Shown piece by piece: positions 9,219 to 18,411 of a DNA stretch of 64,000 bases. The notes beneath the pieces were generated by a model that saw only the letters and a list, made by a program, of their open reading frames with translations, was not told the origin of the DNA and ran no database searches. The stretch lies in contig JAEXDQ010000002.1 of assembly GCA_023401595.1 (NCBI GenBank), positions 33,761 to 97,760 on the forward strand, written 5' to 3'. Source of the DNA: Spirochaetota bacterium. GTDB taxonomy: Bacteria > Spirochaetota > Spirochaetia > Sphaerochaetales > Sphaerochaetaceae. Position numbers and translations under genes: made by a program. How positions within the stretch are numbered: position 1 is the first letter of the stretch; each line of letters starts with the position of its first letter.

Positions 9219-9281
9219 GAAAAATTTTCTTTTTCTGTTCTTTTTTATTTTACAATCATACAAAAGAAAACAAACGAAGAA

Positions 9282-10178
9282 CTAATTTGAGTAAAATGCA
9301 AGCAATTCATCCAAGGAAACCATATTCCCGACAGGGTTCTGAAGCGTTTCAAGAACCAAGTTCACCGGGAGGTCCTTTGTGAGACGGATTATTTCCGCGG
9401 CGGGAAACCCCGCGGCATTGAAATCACCATGGGAATCTTCGAGGATATCGCCGTCCGAAGGATTGGAATGCAGATGCAAGGATACGATACGTCCGGAACC
9501 AAGCATCCTTTCCACGGCGGGAAGGAACTCGAACCCGAATACAAAGTGGGACACCCACAAATGACCTACGTCAAGGCAGAAACGCAGCTGAGGGGGAAAG
9601 GCTTCCAGTTCTTCGGGCTGCATATACAGATAGCCGGCGCGGGGATTGAGATTCTCCACCGCCAAAGTGATACCCATGCCCAAAAGCCGCTCGGAGACTC
9701 TCGCGACATGTTCCGTCATGACGGAGAAACGGCGCCGATACCCTTCGGTATCCAGAATATCCCGCCGGGCGATATAGCCCTTCTTCCTCCCGATATAGTC
9801 CTGGAATTCGGGTCCTTTCATCAATTCGGCGCGTCCGGCGTAGTTGGAGCTGACCCGCTGGTCGGTCAGGTAGCCGGGGTGCAGGACCATGATATCGGCA
9901 CCGAATCGAAGGGCGGTGCGGGCGCTACGCATCAGCATCGTCTCACTTTCCTGTATGACCACGGGGTCGTTGCTTCCGAAATTGGGGAAATAGGGTTCCA
10001 TCGGTGAACAGGCGTGTAGCGACACGACCCTGCCGGCGATCAACGGCGCGGCTTTCTCCAGGAAATCCTCGCTCATGTTGTAGGCCAGCTCGAAACGAGC
10101 CTCGGGATACGCCTCGATACAGGCGGCAATCTCGTCGCATGTTTTGAAACCGACCAATGAAATAGCTTTTTTCTTCAT
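9282..10178 (-). CDS. Sugar phosphate isomerase/epimerase-like TIM-barrel protein
   Basis: A 298-residue protein of the xylose isomerase-like TIM-barrel (AP endonuclease 2) superfamily. Visible strands and metal ligands include VVSLHACSP, MVLHPGY, LAVENLNPR (Glu), FCLDVGHLW (Asp, His) and VSLHLHSNP, ending with VLETLQNP. These enzymes bind a divalent metal and isomerise sugars or act as endonuclease IV; the specific substrate is not readable. The start at 10178 is chosen because family homology begins there and an AGGA lies upstream; an upstream extension in frame is low-complexity. It lies downstream of nagB on the same strand, 325 bp away, and may belong to the carbohydrate regulon. Confidence 0.75.
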   Translation of the reverse strand: MKKKAISLVGFKTCDEIAACIEAYPEARFELAYNMSEDFLEKAAPLIAGRVVSLHACSPMEPYFPNFGSNDPVVIQESETMLMRSARTALRFGADIMVLHPGYLTDQRVSSNYAGRAELMKGPEFQDYIGRKKGYIARRDILDTEGYRRRFSVMTEHVARVSERLLGMGITLAVENLNPRAGYLYMQPEELEAFPPQLRFCLDVGHLWVSHFVFGFEFLPAVERMLGSGRIVSLHLHSNPSDGDILEDSHGDFNAAGFPAAEIIRLTKDLPVNLVLETLQNPVGNMVSLDELLAFYSN

Positions 10179-10503
10179 ACCATATCCTGTCGCCGGAATA
10201 TAAGGGCGCGCCTCACAGGATTCATCCTCCCGGCTATATTCTTCCATACTCTTCTCAAGATATTGTACCAAGCTTTTCCAAACAAAACCAGAAAAAGAAA
10301 ACAAAACGAAAGAAAAGCAAAGCCTATCGACATCCGTCCCCTCGATCTCCGGAACATCCATGCACTCAGCCGCCGGCACGACAGCTCGAAAAACACAAGG
10401 GTGGGGACACACAGGATACCCTCACCGCCTGGCGGTACAGAAGCGCTGCCGGGCGGTAAGCCGGATTCACAGGGCAAAGAGACGGAACGTCTTGGAAAAA
10501 ATC
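10179..10503. other. Spacer between nagB and the isomerase gene
   Basis: Contains a perfect palindrome ACCGCCTGGCGGT (10424-10436), which could be a nagB terminator stem (no T-tract) or an operator for the downstream gene, and a pyrimidine-rich stretch on the minus strand (10270-10325) before the isomerase start. No coding sequence is supported. Confidence 0.5.
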
Positions 10504-11244
10504 CTACAGCGCGAACAGTTGCCGGGCCGACGCATCGTCTATGAACAGATTCCAGTCGGGATGCGTTTTCAAAAGCGTGGCGGGGACCTTCGGATCGACC
10601 TTGCCGGTCAAGGTATTGTAGATCGCTTCGGCTTTCACCGCATGGGGGACGGAAGAAACGATATGTTCACAGGACATGATTTGTCTCGGACACATGGTGA
10701 TGGCCTGCTTCGGTACGTCGGCGACCGTGGCGAACCACCCCTCGCCCACCTGCTGCCGCTTGCACCGGTCGTCAAGGTCGACGACCTTGTAGGCGACGTC
10801 GGTCTCGAAGTCGGCGGGAGGGTCGTTGAACGCGATATGTCCGTTTTCGCCGATACCGATCACACCGACATCGACGGTCGCCTCCCTCAGCTTCTCAGTC
10901 AGGTCCGCGATATTCTTTTTGACGTCGCCTTCCCCATTCACGAAGTAGGCGCCCTTCAAGGGAAGCTTCGATACGAACCGTTCCTTGAGGTATTTTCTGA
11001 AACTGGCGATATGGCTTTCCGACAACCCGACATATTCGTCAAGGTGGAACATCTCGACCTTCGTCCAGTCAACCGGTTCACGGGTCAGGGCATCCATAGT
11101 CTCGAACTGGCTGGCTCCGGTGGAAAGGATAATTCTCGCGGATCCTTTGCGGGCGATGGCGTCATTCAGCAAAGCGGAAATCTTCTTGGCGGCGGCGCTC
11201 CCCAGCTCCTGGGGAGTCGGACTGATAGAAATTGTAATATGCAT
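10504..11244 (-). CDS. nagB: Glucosamine-6-phosphate deaminase
   Basis: Converts glucosamine-6-phosphate to fructose-6-phosphate and ammonia, the step that feeds amino sugars into glycolysis. The 246 residues fit the short NagB group. Motifs are STGASQFETMDAL (phosphate site), FHLDEYVGL (catalytic Asp) and GIGENGHIAFNDPP (catalytic His/Asp/Glu region). It starts 15 bp after the nagA stop, so the two are co-transcribed and act in sequence. Confidence 0.95.
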   Translation of the reverse strand: MHITISISPTPQELGSAAAKKISALLNDAIARKGSARIILSTGASQFETMDALTREPVDWTKVEMFHLDEYVGLSESHIASFRKYLKERFVSKLPLKGAYFVNGEGDVKKNIADLTEKLREATVDVGVIGIGENGHIAFNDPPADFETDVAYKVVDLDDRCKRQQVGEGWFATVADVPKQAITMCPRQIMSCEHIVSSVPHAVKAEAIYNTLTGKVDPKVPATLLKTHPDWNLFIDDASARQLFAL

Positions 11245-11259
11245 ATATCATCCTCCTGG

Positions 11260-12444
11260 TCAAACGGCGCATTCCACGCCGCCGACATATACGTTCTTTA
11301 TAGAGATGGATTCATCAAACAGAGCTAGGTCGGCCTGCTTGCCTACTGCGATGGAACCGGTTTTTCCCCCAAAACCCATGAACTCGGCGGGAAGAAGGGA
11401 CGCCGCCCGCACAGCCTCCCACAGAGGGAGTCCGACCAAATCCCGCAGCACCCGTACCAGCCGGTCCCCGGTACAGACGCTTCCTGCGAAGCAGGTCCGG
11501 TCGGGCATCTTCGCGATTCCGTCCTCTATGACGACCGGTTGTCCGGTAGCGAGCGCGCCGAGTATCGACGGCCCTTCGGGCATTCCCGCGCCGCGCATGC
11601 TGTCGGTACAGGCGCAGACCTTGGTATGGTCCTTGTTCTTGAAGATCAGCCTCAGCAGCTCCTGCGGCAGGTGCATTCCATCGGCGATCACCTCCAGCGT
11701 CATGCCGTCGATCAAATAGCCGACTTCGACCGCGCCGAGTACCCGCACCCCCTGTTTCCTGACAATCGTGGACATACCTGAATAGAAATGTGTCAGATGG
11801 GTGATACCGTGGTCGAACCCCGCGCTGATCTCATCGTAGGTCGCGGCGGTATGGGCCGCGGAAAGCCTGACGCCCATCGGGACGAGCGTATCGGCCATTT
11901 CAAGCGCACCGGGAAGCTCCGGGGCCAAAGACCATCTCACGATAGCCCCCTCTGCCCGATCGAGGATCGGCATGTAATGTTCTTTCTTCGGAAGGAGGAG
12001 GAAGCGGCTGTCCTGAGCCCCCTTCTCCTGCTCGCAGAAATACGGGCCTTCCAGATGCAGCCCTTCAAGACGGGGCATGTCCTTGCGGCAATTGCGCGCC
12101 TTCTTGAAGTTGTCGATCGTCGCATAGAGATCTTCGTCCGAGCTGGTCAGGGTCGTCGGCAACAGCGTCGTGGTACCATGCTTGAGATGCATCCGCGCCG
12201 CGGTGACGATGGCCTCCTCCGTACCGTCCATGAAGTCGGAGCCTCCCGCCCCATGGGTATGGATATCGACGAAGCCGGGAGAAAGGTAGAGTCCGCGGCA
12301 ATCGACGACGGCGACGGGGGAATCTTGGGGAAGCTGGGCAGGCCCCTGGCCGAAAGCCATGATTTTGCCGTCGTCCACGACAAGATGCCCGTTCTTGAAA
12401 ATTCGCTGAGGCAGAATCAATGAAGCGTTGGTAAAGCAGATCAT
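11260..12444 (-). CDS. nagA: N-acetylglucosamine-6-phosphate deacetylase
   Basis: Removes acetate from GlcNAc-6-phosphate to give glucosamine-6-phosphate for NagB. The 394-residue amidohydrolase has the metal motif VDIHTHGAGG at about 58-67, LHLEGPYF (metal-binding Glu), SAAHTAATYDE and THFYSGM, and CTDSMRGAGMP with the catalytic Asp. An AAGG-type Shine-Dalgarno precedes ATG 12444. First gene of a tight nagA-nagB pair. The spacer upstream carries an inverted repeat AATGG-TACCA-CCATT at 12478-12492 that could bind a sugar regulator, though this is weak. Confidence 0.95.
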   Translation of the reverse strand: MICFTNASLILPQRIFKNGHLVVDDGKIMAFGQGPAQLPQDSPVAVVDCRGLYLSPGFVDIHTHGAGGSDFMDGTEEAIVTAARMHLKHGTTTLLPTTLTSSDEDLYATIDNFKKARNCRKDMPRLEGLHLEGPYFCEQEKGAQDSRFLLLPKKEHYMPILDRAEGAIVRWSLAPELPGALEMADTLVPMGVRLSAAHTAATYDEISAGFDHGITHLTHFYSGMSTIVRKQGVRVLGAVEVGYLIDGMTLEVIADGMHLPQELLRLIFKNKDHTKVCACTDSMRGAGMPEGPSILGALATGQPVVIEDGIAKMPDRTCFAGSVCTGDRLVRVLRDLVGLPLWEAVRAASLLPAEFMGFGGKTGSIAVGKQADLALFDESISIKNVYVGGVECAV

Positions 12445-12547
12445 GCGGCGGCACCTTCTTTTCCCGTAGGATATTGAAATGGTACCACCATTGTTTTCGT
12501 ATGAATATATAAAATTGTTGCAAGATTATATATAAATGTTGAATACC

Positions 12548-13456
12548 TCATTCGGCTTGGAAATATATCCGATTCGCATTCCGGTAGTATACGGCTTCCT
12601 GTTCCGCGGGAGAAAAGATATCCATCAAATAAGATATCTGCATATTGTACGGAACCTTGCAAAGCGTGCTTGGGGCGTCGCTCCCCCACATGAGATGATC
12701 AGACCCAACGATGTCCTTGGCCCGGGCCGCACAGTCTCTGATACCGAAGAACGGGAAATCGTTCGGAGAACAATCCCAGAACAGAGCCGACAGATCGAAA
12801 TGCAGGTTAGGTCTCTTCATTCGTCCCAGTTTTTCAACCAACACCTTGACTCCATCCTTACGGGGTAGCAGCAAATGGCACACGACGATGTCGTTGCAGG
12901 GAAAAGCGTCGGCGATCGAGCAGACCGCTTCGATCTGGCTGCTGTCATCGCCAAATGTGCCGATGTCAAAAACAAACACGCCCCCAACAGCGGCGATCTG
13001 GGCGTAATAGGCCATCAGCCACGGCGAGTCCAGCGAAAAACCGGCATGATTTCCCATAATTCCATACATCGGCGACATTTCAAATTTGAAAATCTTGAAA
13101 CGAAGGTTCTGGATATGGTTCTCAAGTATTTGTCGGGCATAGCGGCAAAAAGGATCGAAGGTCGCGGCGCCGGCAAAACGCCCGGGGAAAGCGTCAAGGA
13201 TTTCTTTGATGTAGTAGTTCTCAAACCCTAGGAAACCGCCCTGCAAAAGCACGGCCTTCTCTACATTGTTCGAATCCATCACACCAAGCAGCGTTTCGGC
13301 GGGGAAGCCATCGTCATACAATTGCGGAGGAACCACCGCCGCGACTTCCCCCGTAGCCCAGACGCCCTTGCCGCCGCCAATTGACCTGAATTCCCCTTTC
13401 GCCCCAAACCCAGAGAGAGTTCTGAAAGCATGGACATGGGCATCGATGATTTTCAT
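12548..13456 (-). CDS. Amidohydrolase family 2 protein
   Basis: A 302-residue TIM-barrel metal hydrolase/decarboxylase-like protein. The N-terminal metal motif is IIDAHVHAFR, and GSDAPST near the C-terminus holds the expected catalytic Asp. VVCHLLLPR probably supplies a His. Related proteins hydrolyse lactones or decarboxylate aromatic or sugar acids; a sugar-lactonase role would suit its place between a polyol-type dehydrogenase and nagA, but that is inference. Last gene of the ABC/GH39/dehydrogenase cluster before nagAB. Confidence 0.75.
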   Translation of the reverse strand: MKIIDAHVHAFRTLSGFGAKGEFRSIGGGKGVWATGEVAAVVPPQLYDDGFPAETLLGVMDSNNVEKAVLLQGGFLGFENYYIKEILDAFPGRFAGAATFDPFCRYARQILENHIQNLRFKIFKFEMSPMYGIMGNHAGFSLDSPWLMAYYAQIAAVGGVFVFDIGTFGDDSSQIEAVCSIADAFPCNDIVVCHLLLPRKDGVKVLVEKLGRMKRPNLHFDLSALFWDCSPNDFPFFGIRDCAARAKDIVGSDHLMWGSDAPSTLCKVPYNMQISYLMDIFSPAEQEAVYYRNANRIYFQAE

Positions 13457-13582
13457 ATGGACAAGCCTCTGTGAAATGATAGGATTTCACGCATGCGGCG
13501 GTCCCGCCTTCCTTCCCTACGGGAAATCCCGATGAGACCACCTTCAAGCCGCGGCGGAGATACAAACACCGTCTCCCGTTTC

Positions 13583-14635
13583 CTACAAATCAATCACTGC
13601 CTTGATGACCTCGGATTTGTTATGGAGACTTTCATTGAGGCCCCTGGCGATATCCTTGAACTGATAGCGGTGGGAGACGATTCCTTTCAGATTAACTTTT
13701 CCCGAAGCGACCGCCTCAATGGCCATTTGATAGATGTTCCTATACCGAAATACGGATTTCAACGTCAATTCCTTGTCCAGCACCATCCCAATAGGCAGCG
13801 TCATCATCCCCGAAGCGCTGTATCCGACGAAGACAAGCACACCGCCCTTCTTCGCCACACGGATTCCGAGCGAAACGGTCTTTTCACTACCGGCGGCGTC
13901 AATGACGATATCATACCCTCTTCCATCGCAAAGCCGCATCAGTTCATCATAGACTTCGGGCGCGCCGCCGTCCGTCACGGCGTCGGCGCCAAGCTCCAAA
14001 GCCTTGTCCAGCCGACTTCGCACAACGTCCACGACCACGACAAAAGAGACGCCTTTCGCCTTCAACGCCATCAGGCACATCAGGCCGATACAACCGGCCC
14101 CCATGACGACCGCAGTTTTTCCAAGTTCCGCACCAGCTTGATTCGCGGCATGAAAACCGACGGCGAGCGGTTCTATCAACGCACCTTCCATCGTTGAAAC
14201 ACAGTCGGGAAGCTTGAAGCACAATTCCGCGGGATGGGCGACATATTCCTGGAACACGCCGCCGATAGGCGGAGTAGCAAAAAACTCGACATCAGGGCAT
14301 AGGTTGTAGCGACCGCTCTTGCAAAACTCACAATGTCCGCAAGTCTTTCCCGGTTCCAAGGCGACTCTGTCCCCTACCGAAAGAGAAGCCACCCCATCGC
14401 CGATCGCGACGACCGTACCGCCCGCCTCATGGCCGAGTACGAACGGTGGCTCCACAATGAAGTTCCCGATCCGGCCTGAGCCATAATAATGCAGGTCGGA
14501 ACCACAAACGCCTACATGCTCTACCTTGACAAGGACTTCTCCGGGGAGGACTTCTGGAATGGGCCGCTCCACGAATTCAGTTCGCTCAATATCCGTCATC
14601 ACCGCAACCTGCATCATCGTACTATCATCATTCAT
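13583..14635 (-). CDS. Zn-dependent medium-chain dehydrogenase, L-iditol/sorbitol dehydrogenase type
   Basis: A 350-residue MDR enzyme oxidising a polyol or sugar alcohol with NAD(P). Catalytic zinc ligands are in GVCGSDLHYYGSG and GHEAGG; the structural zinc lobe KTCGHCEFCKSGRYNLC has the four Cys. The Rossmann motif is GAGCIGL. Its start overlaps the stop of the GH39 gene (ATGA), so the two are translationally coupled and probably act on the same substrate. Closest families are sorbitol/L-iditol and threonine dehydrogenase; exact substrate unknown. Confidence 0.87.
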   Translation of the reverse strand: MNDDSTMMQVAVMTDIERTEFVERPIPEVLPGEVLVKVEHVGVCGSDLHYYGSGRIGNFIVEPPFVLGHEAGGTVVAIGDGVASLSVGDRVALEPGKTCGHCEFCKSGRYNLCPDVEFFATPPIGGVFQEYVAHPAELCFKLPDCVSTMEGALIEPLAVGFHAANQAGAELGKTAVVMGAGCIGLMCLMALKAKGVSFVVVVDVVRSRLDKALELGADAVTDGGAPEVYDELMRLCDGRGYDIVIDAAGSEKTVSLGIRVAKKGGVLVFVGYSASGMMTLPIGMVLDKELTLKSVFRYRNIYQMAIEAVASGKVNLKGIVSHRYQFKDIARGLNESLHNKSEVIKAVIDL

Positions 14636-16542
14636 ATCGTTATTTCTCCCGCCAGGGAACGAGGACTTTCGCTCCCATCGGCATATAATGCGGAAACGAC
14701 ATAAGAATATGTGCGTTTCGGTTCTACAGCACTATCGACATAATAGGAACCAGCGAGTGGCTTTGTATTCATGAGCGTATACGGTTCTCCGGCAAGACCC
14801 CGATACAAGCGATACCCTACCAGATCCTTTCGGTCACTGTATTTCCATGAAATGTATACCTGTGGAGCATCAAGAACACTTTGTTCAATTTGGCAGACGG
14901 GGCGTTGTCCGACGAAGCCTTCGCTCGGCGCGGCATGGTCGGGGCGTTTTACAAGCAGAACCAGGCTTACGGCGTGCATCGGCAGTTCAACAGACTTCTC
15001 AAAGCTGGACCGTCCCGTACAGGTTCCGGGTTCTTCATAAAGCTCCAGGCCATCATGCTCCCGAAGGAAGGAAATCTGCTGTGCGGAAAGCGGATACGGA
15101 CGCCCCATCGACATCCACTGACCATAGGCGTTACTATGGTCGGCGTCGATGCGGAAATGAAGCGTATCGTATACGGAATTCTCATCCAGATGGTCAGCTT
15201 TCAACTGTATCGTGCGCTCATTGACATCAGAATCCAGACCATCTTCAAAATTCCAGACCATGAAGGCATAGTAGGACCGCCCGGTCCGTGTCGCCAGAAC
15301 TCCGTATTTCAATCCGAATTCCGAATCTTCCACATCCATCGGCAAGCGTTCGTCGCCCAGGCGACCCAACAATTGAAACGCATTGAACATCGGTTTACGG
15401 AGGATATCCGTACAGGGGGCTTTCGCCAACGGCGTAAACTGGCTTCTGTTGCCGGAAAAGAACGATTTTTCCCACGTAAGATGACAATTGTCGCTATCGA
15501 CGATGCTCAGCTTCACCCCCAGCTCGTCCTGCACCACAGAGCAATACGTATGAATCATCTTGCAGATAAAACCCGGGGCATAATGGGTGTTGCGGAAATT
15601 AAGCCAGCTCTTGTATGCGATTCCTCGGTTCCCGTCCCATACGATATCCGATTCATCGTTGAAGAATTCCGTATCGGCGAAACGGGGGAAACGTTTGAGG
15701 ATGGCGATGTATTCCCGCAACGAATTGAACATGAAATCCATCGACGGACCGACTTGGCCGGGAATGCCGCCTTTGCAATGGACGGATATGAAATCGATCC
15801 TGCTGCCATAGTCGCCGGAACAATAATTGACTCCGCTGTCACAATGGGCTAGGAATTTCTCGAACAGCCGATGGCCGTCGTCCCATTGCTGGACGGCGGG
15901 GCCGCCGACCTTGAAACGAGAATCCACCGAATGGACCGCCCGTTCAAAGTAATCATACAGCGCAAAGAACGACGAAGGGTCTGAATTCCAGTTGGAGTAT
16001 TGTTCCGGTTCATTGCAGATCTCAAAGTACCAGTTAAGCACCTCCTCTACGCCGTACCGTTCCACCCAATGCCGAACGAACGCCGTCACAACCGTCTCCC
16101 AAACCGTATTGTTCACAGGCATATTGTAATCCTGTTCGCTTTTACGGATGACCGACGGCATGTACACGGCTTCCACGATCGGGTGCATGCCATGGTTGAC
16201 GATGATGTCATACACGCGGTCCACCAGCTCCCAGTCGTATTTCAGGTTACCGGCATCATCATATGTAACGACGATATCGGCGCCGCCGCTTCCGTTGATG
16301 ATCGGATTACCATAATCAGACACTCCGTTGACGACATAATAGTCACCCTTCCCATGCAATGAGAAGATATTATGCAGCCGCATGTACAAGGGATGCCCCG
16401 CATAGGATGACAGACAATCGTACATACGTCGCAATGGCGGCGTATATGTGTAGTCGGCGTTGGCGTACCCTGTCGCCCGGAAGAAATGGGGAAAAGGCTT
16501 GCCTTGTCCTTGAACATCTATTGAAACCGATTTGACAATCAT
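14632..16542 (-). CDS. Glycoside hydrolase family 39 enzyme with C-terminal Fn3-like domain
   Basis: A 636-residue probable intracellular glycosidase; no signal peptide is seen. The barrel starts with PHFFRATGYANADYTY. The acid/base Glu is in EICNEPE (Glu178) and the likely nucleophile Glu in DTEFFNDE (Glu292), matching clan GH-A positions. After the barrel there is a beta domain, then a C-terminal module of about 90 residues (APQVYISWKYSDRKDLVGYRLYRG…) of fibronectin type III style. GH39 contains beta-xylosidases and alpha-L-iduronidases. Its neighbours (importer, dehydrogenases, nagAB) suggest cleavage of an imported oligosaccharide, perhaps one with an amino sugar; that part is inference. 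Confidence 0.85.
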   Translation of the reverse strand: MIVKSVSIDVQGQGKPFPHFFRATGYANADYTYTPPLRRMYDCLSSYAGHPLYMRLHNIFSLHGKGDYYVVNGVSDYGNPIINGSGGADIVVTYDDAGNLKYDWELVDRVYDIIVNHGMHPIVEAVYMPSVIRKSEQDYNMPVNNTVWETVVTAFVRHWVERYGVEEVLNWYFEICNEPEQYSNWNSDPSSFFALYDYFERAVHSVDSRFKVGGPAVQQWDDGHRLFEKFLAHCDSGVNYCSGDYGSRIDFISVHCKGGIPGQVGPSMDFMFNSLREYIAILKRFPRFADTEFFNDESDIVWDGNRGIAYKSWLNFRNTHYAPGFICKMIHTYCSVVQDELGVKLSIVDSDNCHLTWEKSFFSGNRSQFTPLAKAPCTDILRKPMFNAFQLLGRLGDERLPMDVEDSEFGLKYGVLATRTGRSYYAFMVWNFEDGLDSDVNERTIQLKADHLDENSVYDTLHFRIDADHSNAYGQWMSMGRPYPLSAQQISFLREHDGLELYEEPGTCTGRSSFEKSVELPMHAVSLVLLVKRPDHAAPSEGFVGQRPVCQIEQSVLDAPQVYISWKYSDRKDLVGYRLYRGLAGEPYTLMNTKPLAGSYYVDSAVEPKRTYSYVVSALYADGSESPRSLAGEITI

Positions 16543-16555
16543 ATCGAAAATCCTC

Positions 16556-17431
16556 CTAGCCTTTCACACCGGCGTTCATTAATCCGGCTTTGATATTTTT
16601 GTTACAGAACACAAAGACGAGCAGCAAAGGAACGATGCTGATCAGCACCGCCGCGGTCAGCTGTCCATACTCTTTGAACAGATCATTGGAAAATTTGCTC
16701 AGCCCCAACGTGATAGTCTTCATCTTTTCATTGGATACGACCAACAACGGCCAGAAGAAATCGTTCCAGCTCCACGTGCATTTGATAACGACGAACGTCA
16801 CCAACGGCCCCTTGATCAACGGAGTCATGATCCGGCTGAAAATCCAGAACTCGCCCGCGCCATCGATCCGGCCGGCCTCGATATACGAATTGGGGATCGG
16901 TTCGAACGCCTCCTTGAGCAAAAACGTGCCGAATGCGGAAATAAAGCCGGGAATCATCATTCCGACATAGGTGTTTATCAACCCGAACCGAGACACGACC
17001 ATGAACAACGGAATGGATATCATCTCCATGGGAATCATGACAAGCCCGAGAAACATATAGAAAAGGAAGGTCTTGCCCGGAAAATTGTATTTCGCAAAAC
17101 CGTATGCCGACGTCAACGCAAGAATCAGGGACGGAAACAGGGAAAAGAAGGTGACGATCAGCGAATTGATGATGAACCTGTAAAACGGCACTCCGTTCAG
17201 CTGCGACGCATAGCCGAAGAACACGGCCTTGATGTTGGAAAAATTCGTCCAGGAATCAGGAAGCAGACGGTGCAGCAGCGTCCTGTTGGGCATATCATTG
17301 ATTTCCGCGGGAGTTTTGAGCGCCGTAAGGATGATCATGATGAACGGTATCAATATGAAGATGAAGAAACAGGTCAGCAAAAGCGTGGAAACCACTTTGC
17401 CGGCGGTCCGTTTGATGTTTGCAGTATCCAA
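16556..17431 (-). CDS. Sugar ABC transporter permease, MalG/CUT1 type
   Basis: A 291-residue inner-membrane permease with six predicted membrane segments. The EAA loop is visible as YIEAGRIDGAGEFWIFSRIMTPL. CUT1-family permeases import oligosaccharides with a partner MalF-like subunit. It starts 11 bp after the other permease and ends 13 bp before the GH39 gene. No ATPase gene is in the operon, so it probably uses a shared MsmK-like ATPase encoded elsewhere. Confidence 0.92.
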   Translation of the reverse strand: MDTANIKRTAGKVVSTLLLTCFFIFILIPFIMIILTALKTPAEINDMPNRTLLHRLLPDSWTNFSNIKAVFFGYASQLNGVPFYRFIINSLIVTFFSLFPSLILALTSAYGFAKYNFPGKTFLFYMFLGLVMIPMEMISIPLFMVVSRFGLINTYVGMMIPGFISAFGTFLLKEAFEPIPNSYIEAGRIDGAGEFWIFSRIMTPLIKGPLVTFVVIKCTWSWNDFFWPLLVVSNEKMKTITLGLSKFSNDLFKEYGQLTAAVLISIVPLLLVFVFCNKNIKAGLMNAGVKG

Positions 17432-17442
17432 GTCTCGCCTCC

Positions 17443-18321
17443 CTAGTATTCTACTTTTTTCCGCAGGAACAACTGCTGGGCCAGGCTGATGCAGAACAGC
17501 ACCAGCAGCAGAAGTACAGTCAACGCCGAGGCCATTCCATAATTCTGATTGAACAGATCCTTGATCATGTAGATCATCAGCGTCTTGGTAGAACCGGCGG
17601 GCCCGCCTCCGGTGGCGACATAAATCTGGTCGAACGCCTTGAAAGCAAAAATCGTCTCCAGCGTCAGTACCATAATCAACTGAGGGTTGATCAACGGCAA
17701 GGTGATATGAAAAAAACGCTGGACAGCGGAAACGCCGTCAAGCTCCGCCGCTTCATACAGACTTTCAGGAACAGTCTTGATACCGCCCAACAGAATCATG
17801 ATGCTGAACGGGGAGCGTATCCAAAGGGTGATCACCACAGTGGCCCAAAGCGCGGTATCCGGGCTTCTCAGCCAGGAGGGCGGATTCTGAACGCCGGCGA
17901 ACCGCAACACACTGTTGATCAATCCAAGGTTCGGGTCGAACAGCCAGTCCCAGATCATGCCGGCGCTGACCATGGAGACGATGAACGGTAAGAATACGAT
18001 GGTCGTAAGGCAAAGGCCTCCGCGACCCTTGAATTTCGCCAACGCATTGGCGACCCAAAGAGCTACGACGATCAACAACGGGACGGTCATTACCACGTAA
18101 AGACCGGTGACGCCGACCGCCTGCCAGAAATCCGAACGCAAAAACAGACTCCGGTAGTTGTCCAGTCCGACGAACAGCCTCGTTCCGGCAAGGAAGTTCA
18201 CTTTGCTGAAAGAATTGACGAAGCTCAAGCCAAGCGGATACAAAAAAATGAACAGGTAATATATGAACGAAGGCAATACGAAAAGAAACCCCGCCAACGC
18301 ATATTTCTTTCTTACATTCAT
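17443..18321 (-). CDS. Sugar ABC transporter permease, MalF/UgpA type
   Basis: A 292-residue permease with six membrane segments; the EAA loop is YEAAELDGVSAVQRFFHITLPL. It pairs with the following MalG-type subunit. The ATG at 18321 is chosen over a GTG two codons upstream because GGAGG lies five bases before the ATG and would overlap the GTG. The gene lies 90 bp after the binding-protein gene, in a typical CUT1 operon order. Confidence 0.92.
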   Translation of the reverse strand: MNVRKKYALAGFLFVLPSFIYYLFIFLYPLGLSFVNSFSKVNFLAGTRLFVGLDNYRSLFLRSDFWQAVGVTGLYVVMTVPLLIVVALWVANALAKFKGRGGLCLTTIVFLPFIVSMVSAGMIWDWLFDPNLGLINSVLRFAGVQNPPSWLRSPDTALWATVVITLWIRSPFSIMILLGGIKTVPESLYEAAELDGVSAVQRFFHITLPLINPQLIMVLTLETIFAFKAFDQIYVATGGGPAGSTKTLMIYMIKDLFNQNYGMASALTVLLLLVLFCISLAQQLFLRKKVEY

Positions 18322-18411
18322 ACACACCTCCTATAGGCTGAATGTGAACGGCGCAATGCTTGTACAAGTTTCCGCGAGGTGCGGGAACACCCCGCGGAAT
18401 ATGGAAACACG

